Counted from the stretch's first letter, positions 1-12,915 are shown. The stretch: 64,000 nt of DNA from JAENVT01 sp039931555 (GCA_039931555.1 JBDTRP010000171.1:49087-113086), one strand, 5' to 3'. Notes: generated by a model from the letters alone, not told the origin. A program made the numbers and translations.

Positions 1-227
1 CGGCGATCACGCAAGACGTCGGCAATGCATCCGAAGAACTTGACGCGACCTACGAGGGCACGGACCTGACCGTGGCGTTCAACCCCGAATACTTCGCCTC
101 GGGCGTCGAGGCGTGCTCGTCGGACTCCATCACGCTGTCGACGCTCGACTCGTTGAAGCCGGCGGTCATCCGTGGCGTCGGCAACGATGACTACCTCTAC
201 TTGTTGATGCCCGTTCGCGTGCCGTAA
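1..227 (+). CDS. dnaN: DNA polymerase III beta clamp, C-terminal end (partial)
   Basis: This is the last 74 codons of the sliding clamp, cut by the left window edge; the reading frame starts at base 3. The end of the protein shows the FNPEYF segment typical of the third clamp domain and finishes YLLMPVRVP, the classic C-terminus of DnaN. The clamp encircles DNA and tethers polymerase III. The recF start follows after 5 nt, so the two are probably co-transcribed. This order fixes the window next to the chromosomal origin. Confidence 0.95.
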   Translation, partial: AITQDVGNASEELDATYEGTDLTVAFNPEYFASGVEACSSDSITLSTLDSLKPAVIRGVGNDDYLYLLMPVRVP

Positions 228-232
228 GCGAC

Positions 233-1312
233 GTGATCGTTTCGCGGCTCGAGCTGGTCGACTTTCGCAACTACGCGAACGCATCATTCGATTTCGGGGC
301 GGGCACGACAGCGGTCGTCGGGCTGAACGGACAAGGCAAGACCAACCTGGCTGAGGCGATGGCATATCTCGCAACGCTCGACAGCTTCCGCGGCGCACCG
401 CTGGACTCAATGATCCGCGTCGGAGCCGACAGCGCGGTCGTTCGCGCGACGGTCGTGCACGACGACGGACGCGAGGTCTCAGTCGAGCTCGAGCTGAGTC
501 GCAACGGTCGTAACCGCGTGTTGGTGAACCGCCAGAAGCTCGCCCGCGCCCGAGACCTGCTCGGCGTCATGCGCGTGACGGTGTTCTCCCCCGACGATCT
601 CGCCGTGGTGAAAGAGGGTCCGGGAGGTCGGCGCCGGTTCCTCGATGATGTGCTGGTGGCACTGGCGCTGAAGTACGACGCTGCGCGGCTGGAGTTGGAA
701 CGCATCATCAAGCAGCGCAACATGTTGTTGAAGCAACTCGGTGGCCGGCTGGGCGACGAGGCTGCACTGACACTGGACGTGTGGGATTCGAAGATGGCCG
801 AGGTCGGCGATCAGTTCGGTCACGCCCGTGCGGTGTTGATCGCTCGGCTGTCGCCCCTCGTCAGCGAGGCGTACGAGCAACTTGCCGACCGAATGACGAG
901 CATCGAGCTGCGCTACGAGCCTGCATGGCGGCAACGCGGCCTCGGTACCGCGCTGGTCGAAGCGCGGACCGACGACGTGCGTCGCGGTGTGTCGAGCGTC
1001 GGCCCGCATCGCGACGATGTGGATCTGTTCATCAACGGCATGCCGGCGCGCACACACGCGTCGCAAGGCGAGCAGCGCACCTTGGCGCTGGCCCTGCGGC
1101 TCAGTGCGCATCGGCTCGTCACCGACAAGGCCGGCAGCGCGCCCGTGTTGGTGCTCGACGATGTGCTCAGCGAGCTCGATCCCGGGCGGTGCGAAGCACT
1201 GTTGCGCCACCTGCCACCGGGGCAGGTCGTGCTGACGACTGCAGGGGTGCTGCCAGAGGCCGCACATCCTGACGCGATTGTGCACATCGAAGCTGGCATG
1301 GTGATGTTATGA
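233..1312 (+). CDS. recF: DNA replication and repair protein RecF
   Basis: A 359-residue SMC/ABC-like ATPase that helps load RecA at gaps with RecO and RecR. A Walker A motif GLNGQGKT lies at residues 30-37, an SQGEQRT signature follows near residue 280, and Walker B VLVLDD lies at about 305-310 with the D-loop SELD just after. Length is normal for RecF. The start is a GTG five bases after the dnaN stop. The stop overlaps the next start by 4 nt (ATGA), so the genes form one operon. Confidence 0.95.
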   Translation: MIVSRLELVDFRNYANASFDFGAGTTAVVGLNGQGKTNLAEAMAYLATLDSFRGAPLDSMIRVGADSAVVRATVVHDDGREVSVELELSRNGRNRVLVNRQKLARARDLLGVMRVTVFSPDDLAVVKEGPGGRRRFLDDVLVALALKYDAARLELERIIKQRNMLLKQLGGRLGDEAALTLDVWDSKMAEVGDQFGHARAVLIARLSPLVSEAYEQLADRMTSIELRYEPAWRQRGLGTALVEARTDDVRRGVSSVGPHRDDVDLFINGMPARTHASQGEQRTLALALRLSAHRLVTDKAGSAPVLVLDDVLSELDPGRCEALLRHLPPGQVVLTTAGVLPEAAHPDAIVHIEAGMVML

Positions 1313-1644
1313 GTCGCGACCCGGTCCCGTTCGGCGAGAGCCTCAACCGGGTCGTTCGCTCGTTGCGCAATGACGAATCGACGACCTCGGGGTCGGACCC
1401 CGCCGACATGCAGACGGCGAGCCGGATGGGAGGCGTGTTCGGCCGCTGGTCGGAGGCAGTCGGCGACGCGGTGGCGGCGCACGTCAAGCCGGTGAAGCTC
1501 GACGGCACCAAGCTGATCGTCGAGGTCGATGACCCCGCGTGGGCAACGCAACTACGGTTCTTGGAGGGCATGTTGAAACAGCGTTTGCTGGAGGTCGCCG
1601 GGGCCACGATCGACACGATCGAGGCTCGCGTTCGGCGGTACTAG
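1309..1644 (+). CDS. DUF721 family protein (DciA-like)
   Basis: A small 111-residue protein in the position where actinobacteria carry a DUF721 gene between recF and gyrB. Family members related to DciA help load the replicative helicase DnaB; that function is known for some relatives and only inferred here. The core WSEAVGDAVAAHVKPVKLDGTKLIVEVDD shows the family pattern of a tryptophan followed by a K-homology-like fold (only the pattern is quoted in part: WSEAVGDAVAAH). It overlaps recF by 4 nt. A 184-nt gap with a possible -10 (TAGGAT, 1719-1724) separates it from gyrB. Confidence 0.85.
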   Translation: MSRDPVPFGESLNRVVRSLRNDESTTSGSDPADMQTASRMGGVFGRWSEAVGDAVAAHVKPVKLDGTKLIVEVDDPAWATQLRFLEGMLKQRLLEVAGATIDTIEARVRRY

Positions 1645-1828
1645 CGGCGTGTGGGTTCTGGTGTGATTTTGCCCCGCCCACATGGCCCGATTGCCGCCTT
1701 TGTGTCACACCCTTCCGGTAGGATGGTTGCTGATCGCGACAACAGCTGAGGCGCAGGAAGCCAGCTCGGACGTCGCCAATGAAACCGCAGGTCAAGCATG
1801 CTTTTCTTGCCGATAGATTGAGGTGCGC

Positions 1829-3795
1829 GTGTCGTTCGACACCAACAAGCCAACGGCCGACTACGGAGCAAAAGACATCCAGGTTTTGGAAGGTCTCGAC
1901 CCCGTCAGGAAACGGCCGGGAATGTACATCGGGTCCACTGGTTTGGCGGGCCTCCACCACCTGATTTGGGAGGTCGTCGACAACGCTGTCGATGAGGCGA
2001 TGGCGGGCTTCTGCACGCGCATCGCGGTGACCCTCTTGCCCGATGGTGGCTGTCGCGTCGACGACAACGGTCGCGGTGTCCCGGTCGATCCGTACCCGTC
2101 GGGCCCACACAAGGGCAAGAGCGCGGCAGAGGTCGTGTTGACCGTGCTGCATGCCGGCGGCAAGTTCGGCGGCGCCGGGTACAAGGTGTCGGGTGGTTTG
2201 CACGGCGTCGGTGTCAGCGTGGTCAACGCGCTCAGCGAGCGACTGTTCATCGAGATCGACAAAGGCGGCAAGCGATACCAGCAGGAGTACGCCAAGGGTG
2301 GCAAGCCGCAAGGCAAGCTCACCATGGTCGGCGAGACGCCGGCCCATGGTCCGCTGTCGCGCAAGAACGGCACGTCGGTCTCGTTCTGGCCCGACCCCAC
2401 GGTGTTCCTCGCCGAGGGAACCGAGTTCGTGGCCCGCACGGTCCTCGAGCGATTGCAGACGATGGCGTTCCTCAACCGCGGCCTCGAGATCATCTTCCTC
2501 GACGAGCGGCCGGATCGCCAGTTCGAGCAGACGTTCCAGTACAAGGGCGGCATCGTCGACTTCGTCAAGCACCTCAACGCCTCGAAAGAAGCGCTCTTCG
2601 CCAAGGTCGCCCACTTCGAGGACGAGGACGAGGGCGACAACCAGACGCTCGACATCGCCATCCAGTGGAACACCGGGTACTACGAAGGCATCCACGGCTA
2701 CGCCAACGGCATCTCCACCATCGAAGGTGGCATGCACGTCGAGGGTTTCAAGACCGCACTGACCAGCGTGGTCAACAAGTACGCGCGAGCCAAGAACCTG
2801 CTCAAAGAGAAAGACGAGAACCTGCTCGGCGAAGACATTCGCGAGGGCCTCACCGCGATCGTGTCGGTGAAGTTGCGCGACCCGCAGTTCGAAGGCCAGA
2901 CCAAGGCCAAGTTGGGCAACGTGCCCATGCGATCGTTCGTGCAGAAAGCGACCAACGAGCGCCTTGCCGAATGGTTGGAGGAGAACCCACCCGAGGCCAA
3001 CCGGTTGGTCAAGAAGGCACAGGCTGCGGCGCAAGCCCGACTGGCCGCCAAGAACGCCCGCAACGCCATTCGCCGCAAGACCGCGCTGACCGGGGCCGGC
3101 ATGCCCGACAAGTTGAAGGACTGCAGCAGCGGTAACCCCGATGAGAGCGAACTGTTCATCGTCGAGGGCGACTCTGCCGGTGGCTCGGCGCTGAACGCTC
3201 GCGACCCGCGCACCCAAGCACTGCTGCCGATCCGCGGCAAGATCCTCAACGTCGAGCGCGCCCGGCTCGACAAGATGCTGAAGAACAATGAAGTGCAGAG
3301 CCTGATCACCGCGATCGGCGGTGGCGTCGGAGAAGAGTTCGATGCCGCCAAGGCGCGGTACCACAAGGTGATCCTGTTGGCCGACGCCGACGTCGATGGC
3401 AGCCACATCCGCACGCTGCTGCTCACGTTCTTCTACCGCCAGATGCGGCCGCTGGTCGAGGCCGGGTACGTGTACATCGCCCAGCCGCCGCTGTTCTCGA
3501 CGGTTGTCGGCAAGGAGAAGATCTACCTGAAAGACGATCGGGCAAAGGCCGTGTGGCTCGAGGCCCATCCCAATCACAAGAAGGACTTCTCGCGATTGAA
3601 GGGTCTCGGCGAGATGGACTGGGAAGAGCTCAAGCCAACGACGATGGACGCAGCGACGCGTACGTTGTTGCAGGTCGAGGTCGAAGAGGCCGCTCTGGCC
3701 GACGAGATGATGAGCGTGTTGATGGGTGACGACGTCGAATCACGCAAGAACTTCATCGTCACCAATGCACGCGACGTGCGGAACCTGGACTTCTG

Positions 3796-3796
<1 letters not shown>
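1829..3796 (+). CDS. gyrB: DNA gyrase subunit B
   Basis: ATPase subunit of gyrase, which introduces negative supercoils with GyrA. The N-terminal GHKL ATPase shows LDPVRKRPGMYIGSTG, EVVDNAVDEA and GGLHGVGVSVVNAL. The TOPRIM part has EGDSAGGSA, PIRGKILNVE and DADVDGSHI. At 655 residues it is the short actinobacterial type without the large insertion of enterobacterial GyrB. Two GTG codons compete (1823 and 1829). The later one is preferred because GAGG at 1820-1823 then serves as ribosome binding site. The stop overlaps the gyrA start by one base (TGATG). Confidence 0.95.
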
Positions 3797-7437
<3,641 letters not shown>

Positions 7438-7519
7438 TTCACTCATTTCACTCATCGAGCCACGGCTCCATCTCGGCACGAAGTCGTGCCCGAATCGGAA
7501 TCCGACGTGGAGGTGGGGG

Positions 7520-7825
7520 ATGCGCGCGAAGGGCAGAGATCGTGGTCAGGCTGTCGCACTGCTGTTGATGGTCGTGGTGATGGCAGCATTGGCTGTCGTC
7601 GGCACGGGAGAGTTCAGTGTCCACATCATCGACCGTGGCCGGGCCCAGACCGCGGCCGATGCCGCCGCCTTGGCGGCGATCGACGGCGGCAGGGTCGAGG
7701 CGAGACGTCTGGCTGCCGACAATGGCGCCCGGCTGGTCAGCTACCTCGAGCGCGACGGCGCGATCACCGTGGTGGTCGACGTCGGTGGCCAACAGGCGAC
7801 GGCTCGCGCTACCGATGGACCGTAG
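7520..7825 (+). CDS. TadE/TadG-like small membrane protein
   Basis: A 101-residue protein with one N-terminal membrane helix (VALLLMVVVMAALAVVG, about residues 12-28) followed by DRGRAQTAADAAALAA, the post-helix pattern of TadE/TadG-like pilus-assembly proteins in actinobacteria. An excellent ribosome binding site (GGAGGTGG, 7508-7515) precedes the ATG. No other pilus gene is near, so its role beside gyrA is unknown. It may be exported and membrane-anchored, with the small C-terminal part outside. An 82-nt gap separates it from gyrA. Confidence 0.75.
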   Translation: MRAKGRDRGQAVALLLMVVVMAALAVVGTGEFSVHIIDRGRAQTAADAAALAAIDGGRVEARRLAADNGARLVSYLERDGAITVVVDVGGQQATARATDGP

Positions 7826-7880
7826 CCCCAGGTAGTGGCCAGCATGGCCGGGTGCCCTGCTCTTGTCGGCCCGCGACGCC

Positions 7881-7886
7881 TACACT
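7881..7886 (+). promoter_or_regulatory. -10 element (TACACT) of a probable leaderless transcript
   Basis: TACACT ends 6 nt before the GTG at 7893. This spacing puts the transcription start at or next to the start codon of the DUF3566 gene. No convincing -35 was found. Confidence 0.5.
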
Positions 7887-7892
7887 GCAGCG

Positions 7893-9017
7893 GTGGACAG
7901 TGGTGTGCCCCAAGCCTCCAACCGTGCCGGTTCGCGGGCGGGTGGCGGTGGTGTGAAGCCGCCTGGCAACAAGTCCGGCTCCGCCAAGAGCAACGGCAAC
8001 GGCTCGCAACGTCCCGGTCCGGTCGATCCGCGTACGGAGGATCCCAGCTCGCCGCTCGGCATCTCACGCGTCGGCAAGACCGTGTGGCGCCGACCGGGGG
8101 CATTGACACCGCGCACCGCCAAGCATCGCGAGACCGGCAGCGTCGAAATGCCAATCGACTTCGCCGTCGCACTCCCGCTGGCACCGGTGCCCGTCGACGA
8201 GCCCGAGACACAAGGCCCCGACACGGTTGCCGATGCAGTCGTCGACACCGAAGCGAGGGCCCTCGCACCAACCGTCGAGGTGGTCGCCCCGGCTCCGTCG
8301 GCGACGACGCAGCTCGTGCCGATCGCGCCGTCACTGATCACGTGGGCACCAGCCGATCTGATGCCCGACCTCGCGCCGACCGAACTGGTGCCGACGGACC
8401 TGCCATTGACCCCGGTCCTCACCCCGGCGCCGATCCTCTACGACGAAGCGGCCACCATCGACGACGTCACCCAGATCGGCCCGATCCTCGAGACCCGGCC
8501 ACTCCGGCGGCCGGTCACGTTCCGGCGCGCCCCGAAGCCGCGTGTGCGCCGCGTCACCAGGGTGGTTCGCCATGTCGACACCTGGAGCGTGTTCAAAGTC
8601 GCGTTGGTGTTCAACGCGTTCTTCTACGCTGTCGCCCTCGTGGCCGGCGTGTTGCTGTGGCAGGTCGCTTATGCGACGGGCACCATCGACAACGTCGAGA
8701 AGTTCTTCGAGGGCTTCGGCTGGGAGACCTTCAACTTCAACGGCGGCCAGATCTTCCACAACGCCTGGATCGCCGGATTGTTCGTGGCGGTCGGGCTCAC
8801 GGGTCTGGCCGTGTTGCTGGCCACGTTGTTCAACCTCATCACCGACCTGGTCGGTGGCATCCGCCTCAGCGTGTTGGAGGAAGAGGTGCGGCCACGTGTC
8901 GAGCGCGGCACCGAACTGGTCGTCGACGAGCCGGTGGCGGCACCAACCGACGGCTCCAACGTCGCCGGGCCCGAAGAATCACCGGGCGACGTGGCAGACC
9001 AGGCAATTGCCGGTTGA
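7893..9017 (+). CDS. DUF3566 transmembrane protein
   Basis: A 374-residue membrane protein in the conserved actinobacterial slot between gyrA and tRNA-Ile. The first 220 residues are Pro/Ala/Val-rich and probably disordered. The C-terminal DUF3566 core (about residues 222-345) begins RVRRVTRVVRHVDTWSVFK and has two helices, VALVFNAFFYAVALVAGVLL and AGLFVAVGLTGLAVLLATLF. Function is unknown for the family. A longer reading frame begins with TTG at 7863, but the GTG at 7893 is preferred because TACACT sits 6 nt upstream, giving a leaderless start. Confidence 0.85.
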   Translation: MDSGVPQASNRAGSRAGGGGVKPPGNKSGSAKSNGNGSQRPGPVDPRTEDPSSPLGISRVGKTVWRRPGALTPRTAKHRETGSVEMPIDFAVALPLAPVPVDEPETQGPDTVADAVVDTEARALAPTVEVVAPAPSATTQLVPIAPSLITWAPADLMPDLAPTELVPTDLPLTPVLTPAPILYDEAATIDDVTQIGPILETRPLRRPVTFRRAPKPRVRRVTRVVRHVDTWSVFKVALVFNAFFYAVALVAGVLLWQVAYATGTIDNVEKFFEGFGWETFNFNGGQIFHNAWIAGLFVAVGLTGLAVLLATLFNLITDLVGGIRLSVLEEEVRPRVERGTELVVDEPVAAPTDGSNVAGPEESPGDVADQAIAG

Positions 9018-9043
9018 GTCCGGTGGAAGGCGCCCGATAGCCT
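9014..9043 (+). promoter_or_regulatory. Candidate promoter of tRNA-Ile
   Basis: TTGAGT (9014-9019) and TAGCCT (9038-9043) are separated by 18 nt, about 18 nt upstream of the mature tRNA. It overlaps the end of the DUF3566 gene. Confidence 0.5.
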
Positions 9044-9061
9044 GACGGCTCCGTCGTAGAC

Positions 9062-9135
9062 GGGGCTATAGCTCAGTTGGTTAGAGCGTCACACTGATAA
9101 TGTGAAGGTCGCTGGTTCGATTCCAGCTAGCCCCA
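9062..9135 (+). tRNA. tRNA-Ile(GAT)
   Basis: Acceptor arm GGGGCTA pairs with TAGCCCC. The D arm is AGCTCAGTTGGTTAGAGC, the anticodon loop is CTGATAA with GAT, and the T arm has GGTTCGATTCC. The discriminator base is A; the genome reads CCG after it, so the CCA end is not fully encoded. The tRNA lies downstream of gyrA as in other actinobacteria. Confidence 0.97.
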
Positions 9136-9137
9136 CC

Positions 9138-9272
9138 GTGAAAGCACTGCGTCGAGCGTTTGTGGCCCTCTCTCTTGCCGGTGCAGTCGCCGGCATCTTG
9201 CGAGTACGCGGCAAGGGGGGTGTTCCCCCGCAGGAGGGTGGCTGGCGCGAGCTCAAACTGCCCCCGACATGA
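9138..9272 (+). CDS. Small hydrophobic protein, 44 residues
   Basis: GTG-initiated short gene beginning 3 nt after the tRNA-Ile end and overlapping the next gene by 4 nt (ATGA). The product starts MKALRRAFVALSLAGAVAGI, a basic N-terminus plus one hydrophobic helix, and ends with a GGWREL motif before a short tail. Position and form recall the small DLW-type membrane peptides that follow gyrA and tRNA-Ile in some actinobacteria, but the sequence is not a clear match. The translational coupling to the downstream gene and coding-like composition support it. Function is unknown. Confidence 0.55.
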   Translation: MKALRRAFVALSLAGAVAGILRVRGKGGVPPQEGGWRELKLPPT

Positions 9273-10261
9273 CTGCGCCCGATGCGGGTCCGATCGTCGG
9301 GCTCGTCGGCTATGGGGTGACCGGCCGGCGCATCGGTACGCACCTGTTGCGCCGAGGGACGAACGTGGCCATCTACGACCCCGGAGCGCCCGGGTCGCCG
9401 CGTGGCGCCGTGACGGTTGCCGACGCTGCTGATCTGGCGGTCACCGACGTGGTCGCCCTCTGCCACCCGCATCCGCACGCCCATCTCGCAGCCGAGTTCC
9501 TGGCGGCTGGGGTTTCGGTGGTGTCGATGTCTGCCGACATCACCGACGTGCGCACCCTGGTCGACCTCCATGACCGTGCCCACCGAAGCGGGGCGGCCTT
9601 GATCGTCGGTGCGGCGATGAGCCCCGGCCTGTCGGGCCTGCTGGCCGATCACCTCTGCCGGCAGTTGCACGTGGCCGAGGAGATCCACGTCGCCACCCAC
9701 GGCACCGCCGGACCGGCCTGCGCCGCGCAGCACCACGATGCGCTCGGCGAGACGGCGATCGGGTGGCACGATGGCGTGTGGATCGAGCGCCCCGGTGGCA
9801 GCGGGCGCGAGCTCGACTGGTTTCCCGAGCCGATCGGTGCACGCGACTGCTATCGCGGCGCGTTGCCGGACCCGTTCCTGCTCCACCAGATCTTCCCGAC
9901 GGCGTCACGCATCAGTGCACGCGTGTCGGGGACGCGCCGCGACCGGCTCACGGCCAGGTTTCCCATGCTGACGCCGCCGCACGCTGCGGGCGACATCGGT
10001 GCCGTGCGGGTCGAGGTGCGCGGTGCCGCGGCCGACGGCGCCAGGGTCACGGTGATCGCCGGTGCGTCCGGGCCGACGAGCCATCTGGCCGCGGCGGTGA
10101 CGTCGGCGTGCATCGAGGCCTGCCTGGGCGGAACGATCGAGCCCGGGGTCCACGTAGTGGGCGGAGCCACGCTTGATCCACCCAAGCTCCTTCGCCGAGC
10201 GGTCGAGCTGGGCGTGCAGTTGCAAGAGTTCACCGGAGTTGCCCGGTCTTCGACGTGGTAG
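9269..10261 (+). CDS. Rossmann-fold NAD(P)-dependent oxidoreductase (saccharopine dehydrogenase-like)
   Basis: A 330-residue protein with an N-terminal nucleotide-binding motif, VGLVGYGVTGRRIG, near residues 9-22 and a conserved GAAMSPGLSGLLAD segment near 124-137. This layout (dinucleotide-binding half, then a catalytic/dimer half) fits the saccharopine-dehydrogenase/Gfo-Idh-like group acting on an unknown substrate. The ATG overlaps the stop of the 44-residue gene. It is followed 25 nt later by a separately initiated hydrolase gene. The exact reaction cannot be told from sequence. Confidence 0.75.
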   Translation: MTAPDAGPIVGLVGYGVTGRRIGTHLLRRGTNVAIYDPGAPGSPRGAVTVADAADLAVTDVVALCHPHPHAHLAAEFLAAGVSVVSMSADITDVRTLVDLHDRAHRSGAALIVGAAMSPGLSGLLADHLCRQLHVAEEIHVATHGTAGPACAAQHHDALGETAIGWHDGVWIERPGGSGRELDWFPEPIGARDCYRGALPDPFLLHQIFPTASRISARVSGTRRDRLTARFPMLTPPHAAGDIGAVRVEVRGAAADGARVTVIAGASGPTSHLAAAVTSACIEACLGGTIEPGVHVVGGATLDPPKLLRRAVELGVQLQEFTGVARSSTW

Positions 10262-10274
10262 CAGCCCCCGCCGG

Positions 10275-10280
10275 TACGTT
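10275..10280 (+). promoter_or_regulatory. -10 element (TACGTT) of a probable leaderless transcript
   Basis: TACGTT ends 6 nt before the GTG at 10287. No ribosome binding site precedes that GTG, which supports initiation at the very 5' end of the mRNA. Confidence 0.5.
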
Positions 10281-10286
10281 TGAGGC

Positions 10287-11156
10287 GTGAGCGACACTCC
10301 GACCGATCCCGTGATCCCGTGGCTGCCCGAGGGCCGAACGCTGTTGGTCCCCGGTCGCGGCGAGCTCTTCTACCGCTTCCATCGTCACCTCAATCCTGAC
10401 GCCCCAATCGCCTTGCTGCTGCACGGGTGGACGGCCAGTGGTGATCTGCAGTTCTTCACCGCCTACGAGGCCTTGGCCGCGCATTGTTCGTTCATCACGA
10501 TCGATCACCGAGGTCATGGTCGCGGACTGCGTTCGGAGGAACGCTTCGAGTTGGAGGATGTCGCTGATGACGCGGCAACGCTCGTCCAAGCGCTCGGTGT
10601 TGCGCCGGTGATTGCCGTCGGGTACTCGATGGGTGGACCAGTGGCACTGCTGCTGGCGCGCCGCCACCCCCACCTGGTGCGGGCGATCGTCGTCGAGGCG
10701 ACGGCGTTGGAATGGTGCTCGTCGAGGCTTGACCGGATTCGCTGGAAGACCGTACGGATCATCGGGCCCATGCTGCGCTCGTTCGCCTATCAGCGCTGGC
10801 TGCGGCACGGCATTGGTCGGTTGTTGGGCAAGGGTCACCCGACGCAGGTCTACGTGCCGTGGCTCAGTGGCGAGATGCGTCGCAACGATGCGCAAGCGAT
10901 CGTGCAAGCCGGACAGGCCCTCAGTCGATTCGACGCCCGGCCGTGGGCGGCTGAGCTCCACAAGCCCGCGGCCGCGATGGTCACCACCCGCGATCGCCTC
11001 GTCAAGCCGCGCAAGCAGCGCGCCTTGGCCGAGGCGCTCGGCGCCGAGGTACGCGAGCTGGTCGGTGACCATCTCAGTGCGTGGGTGCACCCCGGCGAGT
11101 TCGCGGCCACGACCGTCGAGCTCGTCGAGCTCGTCGCCAAGTCGTCCGCACCCTGA
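10287..11156 (+). CDS. Alpha/beta hydrolase
   Basis: A 289-residue alpha/beta-hydrolase. The oxyanion-hole segment LLLHGWTASGD is near residue 45. The nucleophile elbow GYSMGG is near 112-117, giving Ser114 or so as catalytic residue, and GDHLSAWVHP near the C-terminus supplies the catalytic histidine. No signal peptide is visible, so it is probably cytoplasmic. The substrate is unknown; esterase or lipase-like activity is usual for the family. It appears to be transcribed alone from its own leaderless promoter and converges on the DUF1003 gene. Confidence 0.85.
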   Translation: MSDTPTDPVIPWLPEGRTLLVPGRGELFYRFHRHLNPDAPIALLLHGWTASGDLQFFTAYEALAAHCSFITIDHRGHGRGLRSEERFELEDVADDAATLVQALGVAPVIAVGYSMGGPVALLLARRHPHLVRAIVVEATALEWCSSRLDRIRWKTVRIIGPMLRSFAYQRWLRHGIGRLLGKGHPTQVYVPWLSGEMRRNDAQAIVQAGQALSRFDARPWAAELHKPAAAMVTTRDRLVKPRKQRALAEALGAEVRELVGDHLSAWVHPGEFAATTVELVELVAKSSAP

Positions 11157-11164
11157 CCCCGAGC

Positions 11165-11680
11165 TCAGTCGTCGTCGACCCTGTCGAGGCGATGCTCGAT
11201 CGACTCGAGACGATCAGCCAATCGCTCGATGGCTCGGCTGATTCGGTCAAGGCTGTCTTCCAACTCGCTCGAGCTGGCGACATCGGCGAGACCGAGGCGA
11301 ACACCAGCCAGCTCGCGAGCGAGGAACTCGGTATCGGATTGGGTTCGTTCGGCGACGCGGCGGTCGAGCTCGGTCTGGACCCGATCGCGTTCCTCCTGAC
11401 GGTTCTGGGCGAGCAGGATCAGCGGTGCTGCGTACGCCGCCTGCAGCGAAAGCAGCAAGGTGAGGCCGATGAACTGCCATTGGTCGAAACGGGTCTCGAC
11501 GGGGCCGAAGCTGTTCCAGACCACCCAGGCAAAACAGAACACGCTCTGGTAGACGAGGAACCGCGCCGTGCCGATGAACCGGGCGACGCTCTCGCTGAAC
11601 TGCCCGAACGCGTCGGGGTCGTAGTGCACGCCAAGGCGTGGCCGTTGCCGCGGTGTGGTGAGATCCTCGCGGCGCTTCAT
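11165..11680 (-). CDS. DUF1003 membrane protein
   Basis: A 171-residue protein read on the minus strand. After a basic N-terminus (MKRREDLTTPRQRPR) comes the family core FGQFSESVARFIGTARFL with two membrane helices (FCFAWVVWNSF and FIGLTLLLSLQAAYAAPLIL), followed by NRQEERDR and a C-terminal coiled coil of heptads (about residues 100-170). The ATG at 11680 overlaps the stop of the upstream MgtE-N gene by 4 nt, so the two are coupled. The longer upstream frame was rejected as shadow. This pairing with an MgtE-N/CBS protein is common in actinobacteria; function is unknown, possibly ion-related. Confidence 0.85.
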   Translation of the reverse strand: MKRREDLTTPRQRPRLGVHYDPDAFGQFSESVARFIGTARFLVYQSVFCFAWVVWNSFGPVETRFDQWQFIGLTLLLSLQAAYAAPLILLAQNRQEERDRVQTELDRRVAERTQSDTEFLARELAGVRLGLADVASSSELEDSLDRISRAIERLADRLESIEHRLDRVDDD

Positions 11681-12915
11681 CGCGGAACTGCTCCCGTGCT
11701 CACCCGCCTGCGCTGACGCCACCCGGTCGGCAACGTGCGGTCGAGCACGTCGTCGACGGTGATCGCGCCGAGCAGCCGACCGGCTTCGTCGCAGACACCG
11801 AGGGCCAGCATGTTGTAGCTCGCCAAGCGCTCGGCCACCTCGCGCTCGGGCAGATCGGGAGTGATCGTGGGCTCCTCCTCGATGCACCGGCCGAGCTCCA
11901 TGCTGGGCGGCTCGCGCAACAGTCGCTGGAAGTGAACGACACCGACGTACGTACCGGTGGGCGTCTTGTAGGGGGGTTGCACGACAAAGACCTGGGCGGC
12001 AATCGAGACCAGCCAATCGGGGTTGCGCAGTTCGGCCAGCGCTTCAGCGACGGTTGAGGTAGGCCCGAGGATGATGATGTCGGGCGTCATCAGCGCGCCG
12101 GCGGTGCCCTCGTCGTAGCTCAACAGGCGACGAACCTGATCGGCATCTTCGGCATCCATCGCCTCGAGGATCCGTGTGCGCTGCTCGCCCGGCATCTCGG
12201 CCAGCAGGTCGGCCAAGTCGTCGTACTCCATCTCCTCGAGCACGTTGACCAGGCGCTCGAGGTCGAGTCCTTCGATGATGCGCAGCTGCTCGGATTCGGG
12301 CAACTCCTCGAGCAGATCGGCTAGGCGCTCGTCATCCATCGCTTCGGCCAACTGCTTGCGTTGCGTCATCGGCATCGAGCGCACGACGCCGGCGACGTCG
12401 CTGGGGTGCATGTCGCGCAGGCGGGCGACTTCGGCGGCGACCTCTGACCCGGCGGTGTGGAACAACTCGGGCAGTTCGGCGACGTCGACCAACCGGTAGC
12501 TCGGGCGCCTGCGCAACGCGCTGCGCCGCGAGAGCCGAACCTTGGACAGCTGCCACCACGTTTGACGCCCATCGCCACCAGCTCGCATGGCGACATCGCT
12601 GACGGTCTCGTCGCCGACTCGCCGGTCGATGATGTCGCGTCCGATCAACACCTCACCGGCCTTCGGCTTGAACGGGTTGAGGTCGACGTCCCAGCTACGC
12701 AGCCGGGCGCCGTCGCTGTCGATCCCTGCGAGGCGACCGGCGTTGACGAAGATCCGCCGGCGCTGGCTGGTGGCGACGAAGCCGAGCACGCGTGGCGCGA
12801 CCCCTGCGCGGCCGGGAATGACGACGATGTCGTCGAGGCGACCGATCGGCGCACCGCCGGCGTCGAGCAGCGGCAGGCGCATGACTCGAAATGCGTAGAT
12901 CAGCTCGCCTGCCAT
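11677..12915 (-). CDS. MgtE-N / CBS domain protein without transport domain
   Basis: A 412-residue soluble protein. The first 150 residues form a PRC-barrel-like part (RLPLLDAGGAPIGRLDDIVV). The middle is the superhelical Mg-sensing MgtE-N domain (repeats such as LLEELPESEQLRIIEGLD). Then come two CBS motifs (GTAGALMTPDIIILGPTSTV and GVCDEAGRLLGAITVDDVLD). The membrane domain of real MgtE is absent, so it is a regulator or partner rather than a channel. The ATG at 12915 is preferred over one at 12936 because TAGCCT lies 7 nt upstream. It is coupled to the DUF1003 gene. Confidence 0.85.
   Translation of the reverse strand: MAGELIYAFRVMRLPLLDAGGAPIGRLDDIVVIPGRAGVAPRVLGFVATSQRRRIFVNAGRLAGIDSDGARLRSWDVDLNPFKPKAGEVLIGRDIIDRRVGDETVSDVAMRAGGDGRQTWWQLSKVRLSRRSALRRRPSYRLVDVAELPELFHTAGSEVAAEVARLRDMHPSDVAGVVRSMPMTQRKQLAEAMDDERLADLLEELPESEQLRIIEGLDLERLVNVLEEMEYDDLADLLAEMPGEQRTRILEAMDAEDADQVRRLLSYDEGTAGALMTPDIIILGPTSTVAEALAELRNPDWLVSIAAQVFVVQPPYKTPTGTYVGVVHFQRLLREPPSMELGRCIEEEPTITPDLPEREVAERLASYNMLALGVCDEAGRLLGAITVDDVLDRTLPTGWRQRRRVSTGAVPR

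Noticed and set aside
1484..3577. Long open frame on the minus strand across gyrB (697 codons)
   Set aside because: It is the antisense shadow of high-GC gyrB codons, low in lysine and rich in Arg/Val/Leu, with no domain pattern.
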